This document shows positions 4,004-6,175 of a stretch of 6,175 nt of DNA, one piece after another. The stretch is taken from positions 1 to 6,175 of the forward strand of contig JBFLVQ010000582.1 of assembly GCA_040758525.1 (NCBI GenBank), in the 5' to 3' direction. This stretch comes from JBFLVQ01 sp040758525. Its GTDB lineage: Bacteria; Acidobacteriota; Blastocatellia; Chloracidobacteriales; JADJPF01. Every line of letters starts with the position of its first letter. Positions within the stretch are counted from its first letter, which is position 1. The position numbers and the translations under genes were made by a program. The notes below the pieces were generated by a model. The model did no database searches. It worked only from the letters and a program-made list of their open reading frames with translations, and had not been told where the DNA came from.

Positions 4004-6175
4004 CTAATTACAGTTGTTTTGCAGAATGGCAATGTTATGCGACCACTTATTAGCGCTGGCAAGATCTGGCCTACCATCGCTATTAAAATCGGCTGAAGTT
4101 AATAATTGAAACATACCAGTAGCAATGGTGTTTTGTGTAGAAAAGGTGCCATCTCCATTCCCTAATGACACTGCAATAAGATTTACAGACCGATTAGAGC
4201 TGGAGAAGCCGCTAGTAGCGAGATCGATCTTACCATCGCTATTAAAATCGGCAGTAAGGATCGACTTATAAAAGTAAAAACCTTCAGGTAATACTTGGGA
4301 CTGAATGAGTTCTGAAAAAGTAGCGTTACCATTGCCTAGCAACGCATAAATCTTACCACCGCCCTCAAAATCAGGACTCGATACTGCTATATCAACATTA
4401 GCATCACCATTAAAGTCAGCCGTAACAATTTCAACTGATCTAGTAAATGCAAAGCGGTCAACTGGTAAAGGGATTTCACTTATCAGTTGTAACGCCCCCA
4501 TACCATCCCCTAATAAGATTGAGACCGACATACCATTTGTTGTTACCAGATCAAGCTTACCATCTCTATTAAAGTCTCCTGTTGCCAGACTAACCACGTA
4601 TGTATTTAAAGAGGTATCTATTGGTGCTCTAAAGCCACCAAACCCATTCCCCAATAGTACTGAGATTGTGCTGCCATTAACTACCACTGCCAGATCCATT
4701 TTGCTGTCACGATTAAAATTTCCTGCTACTATTGCTTCAGGATAACCATTCACGTCGATATTAACAGGTGTACCAAAATCTCCTCTGCCATTTCCCAGCA
4801 AGACAGTGATGTCATTTGAATAAGCATTAACAATTACCAAATCTAGGTTATTATCCCTATTAAAATCATTGGTAATCATTGATCTAGGTGCTTTTGCCAA
4901 TTTAATTCTGGGCAGCACAAGAAAACGGTTGAAACTATCACTCAAAAAGATTGTTATCTGCGATGGTTCCGTAAGAACCGCAATATCTGCTCTGCCATCT
5001 CGATTAAAGTCGGCCGAGATCGGACTTTGCGGAAATGAAGCAATAGCGACAGGTTTAAGCCGAGAAAATATTCCTACCTCTATACCGAAAGATATAACAA
5101 CAACACCTAAGTTGTTGAAATCAGGATATAACAACAGATCAAGTCTATTATCTCCATTAAGATCATTGGTGATCACTTTGGAAAAAGTGAAAAATGGAGC
5201 TAGTGAGATATTAACAAACTCACCATTGCCAATACTATATAGTATAAATAGCCCATATGAACCGCTACAGACCAAATCCGGTTTGCCGTCATTATTAAAA
5301 TCTCCTGCAACTAGAACTAAAGCACGCACAGAAAAATCGGCATTATAAAAATTGGACAGTCTGCCTACACCATCACCAAACCCAACAACAACCTCTTCAA
5401 AAACCTGCTTAGAGAATGCCACATCAAGCTTACCATCCATATTAAAATCGGCGATCACGAGAGATTGGATTGGTACCATTAGAGTAAAGGTTATATTAAA
5501 ATCACCCATACCATTGCCTAGTAGTAAGCTTAAATCTGTACTACTCCCTATCACTAGATCAGGTTTGCCATCGTTATTAATGTCTCCTACGGCAATAGTA
5601 GTAGGTGAAGAGACAGGAAAATTGTTAACTATCCGAAAAGCACCCACGCCATTACCAGAAAAAATCACTACAGAATTGGCAGTTAGCACGATTAGATCAA
5701 GCTTACCATCTATATTGAAATCCGCTGCTGCTAGCGCAACCGGTGCTGCTAGCAGATTGATATTGGTAGATAAGTTAAAACCACCTAACCCATTACCAAA
5801 CAGAATGGTTATATTGTTGATAACAACATTTGCAATCACTAAATCGATCCTGTTGTCACTATTAAAATCCCCACTGACAATAGCGATCGGTTCACCTCTA
5901 GTAGCGATATCAGTAGCAGCGTTAAAATCACCTAGCCGGTCGGCTAATGCTATCGAAATACTCTTTGAATCCCTATTAGCAGTAATAATGTCCCGTCTAC
6001 CATCTAGGTTGATATCGACTGCTAGCAGGTCGCTAATACCTGCAGCCGTGGAACCGGTAGGCAGGCTTCTGATGTTATTAAAACTCACATTAGCACAAGC
6101 TGTAGCTAAGATATTCTTGTCCCTTGATTCATCTTGTGCTGATACTCGATAATTAGGCACAAGCGTGATAACTAA
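4004..6175 (-). CDS. Secreted FG-GAP/VCBS repeat protein, two predicted 7-bladed propellers (5' end cut)
   Basis: This is a large exported protein of unknown partner. FG-GAP/VCBS propellers usually serve in binding or surface display and carry calcium in a loop of each blade. The frame stays open to the window edge: the residues before the GTG at 6160 read LVITL, and LVITLVPNYRVSAQDE looks like the end of a signal peptide, so the true start lies outside the window. Of 723 visible residues, fourteen D-x-N-x-D-G-x-x-D type loops begin at about 54, 103, 152, 198, 243, 293, 338, 389, 437, 486, 534, 587, 643 and 696, on average 49 residues apart. Most repeats also carry a LLGNGxGxF strand. Fourteen blades fit two seven-bladed propellers. 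Loops 2, 7, 9, 10 and 12 lack the usual Gly, and loop 10 also has Asn for the first Asp. There is no C-terminal anchor or sorting signal; the protein ends ILQNNCN. Confidence 0.9.
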   Translation of the reverse strand, partial: LVITLVPNYRVSAQDESRDKNILATACANVSFNNIRSLPTGSTAAGISDLLAVDINLDGRRDIITANRDSKSISIALADRLGDFNAATDIATRGEPIAIVSGDFNSDNRIDLVIANVVINNITILFGNGLGGFNLSTNINLLAAPVALAAADFNIDGKLDLIVLTANSVVIFSGNGVGAFRIVNNFPVSSPTTIAVGDINNDGKPDLVIGSSTDLSLLLGNGMGDFNITFTLMVPIQSLVIADFNMDGKLDVAFSKQVFEEVVVGFGDGVGRLSNFYNADFSVRALVLVAGDFNNDGKPDLVCSGSYGLFILYSIGNGEFVNISLAPFFTFSKVITNDLNGDNRLDLLLYPDFNNLGVVVISFGIEVGIFSRLKPVAIASFPQSPISADFNRDGRADIAVLTEPSQITIFLSDSFNRFLVLPRIKLAKAPRSMITNDFNRDNNLDLVIVNAYSNDITVLLGNGRGDFGTPVNIDVNGYPEAIVAGNFNRDSKMDLAVVVNGSTISVLLGNGFGGFRAPIDTSLNTYVVSLATGDFNRDGKLDLVTTNGMSVSILLGDGMGALQLISEIPLPVDRFAFTRSVEIVTADFNGDANVDIAVSSPDFEGGGKIYALLGNGNATFSELIQSQVLPEGFYFYKSILTADFNSDGKIDLATSGFSSSNRSVNLIAVSLGNGDGTFSTQNTIATGMFQLLTSADFNSDGRPDLASANKWSHNIAILQNNCN
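4021..6037 (-). repeat. Fourteen in-frame repeats of about 49 codons
   Basis: The repeats encode the calcium-loop blades of the secreted propeller protein. Most are diverged at the DNA level, but the two copies nearest the gene's 3' end share an exact 22-base match (4072-4093 and 4231-4252, 159 bases or 53 codons apart), and other copies carry close variants of ACCATC-N-CTATTAAAATC on the plus strand. The closeness of the last two copies suggests recent duplication or gene conversion, or selection on the loop codons. Confidence 0.85.

Noticed and set aside
4869..5348. A 159-codon open frame on the plus strand
   Set aside because: Same cause: antisense reading of the repeat gene, ending just before the previous shadow frame.
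5352..6152. A 266-codon open frame on the plus strand with repeated LPSLLKSP-like peptides
   Set aside because: It is the antisense image of the repeated calcium-loop codons of the propeller gene. Its repeats follow exactly from the opposite strand, and it shows no separate family signature.
1..6175. CRISPR arrays, tRNA or rRNA genes, transposases and phage genes
   Set aside because: None was seen on reading both strands. The only regular repeats are the in-frame propeller repeats, which are not separated by unique spacers.

Overview
The window looks like chromosomal DNA of an AT-rich bacterium. The best guess is a relative of the Acidobacteriota class Blastocatellia. This rests on protein style only: an N-terminal domain of the kind that precedes SBBP-repeat propellers, a long secreted FG-GAP/VCBS repeat protein, and an exported metallo-beta-lactamase-fold hydrolase. 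No rRNA, tRNA or other taxonomic marker is present, so the assignment is an inference.

Layout. Bases 1-1742 (+ strand) carry the end of an ABC exporter operon: an ATPase cut by the left edge and an ABC-2 type permease, joined by a 4-base ATGA overlap. A 20-base gap separates the permease from a convergent gene on the minus strand (1763-2668), which encodes an exported MBL-fold hydrolase with all its metal ligands. A roughly 290-base non-coding stretch follows. It holds a promoter-like arrangement with a dyad in a 19-base spacer (2778-2808) and a GC-rich imperfect hairpin (2865-2947). Next, on the minus strand, is a membrane-anchored protein (2961-3785) made only of the DUF7948-type domain that usually precedes SBBP repeats. 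It stops where the propeller repeats should begin. A 218-base spacer (3786-4003) holds its ribosome binding site, short repeats and dyads, and a terminator-like hairpin for the upstream gene. The rest (4004-6175, minus strand) is a large secreted protein with fourteen calcium-loop repeats, best read as two seven-bladed beta-propellers. Its frame runs off the right edge, where the end of a signal peptide is visible.

How the genes work together. The ATPase and permease clearly form one transporter; its substrate is not shown by the sequence. The other three products all seem to be sent to or across the membrane (hydrolase, anchored DUF7948 protein, double propeller), but no shared pathway can be demonstrated. 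The most interesting point is the stand-alone DUF7948 gene: it lies downstream of a separate propeller gene and is followed within 13 bases by a large hairpin. It may be a truncated relic of a longer gene or a natural split form. I found no convincing new defence, mobile or RNA system.
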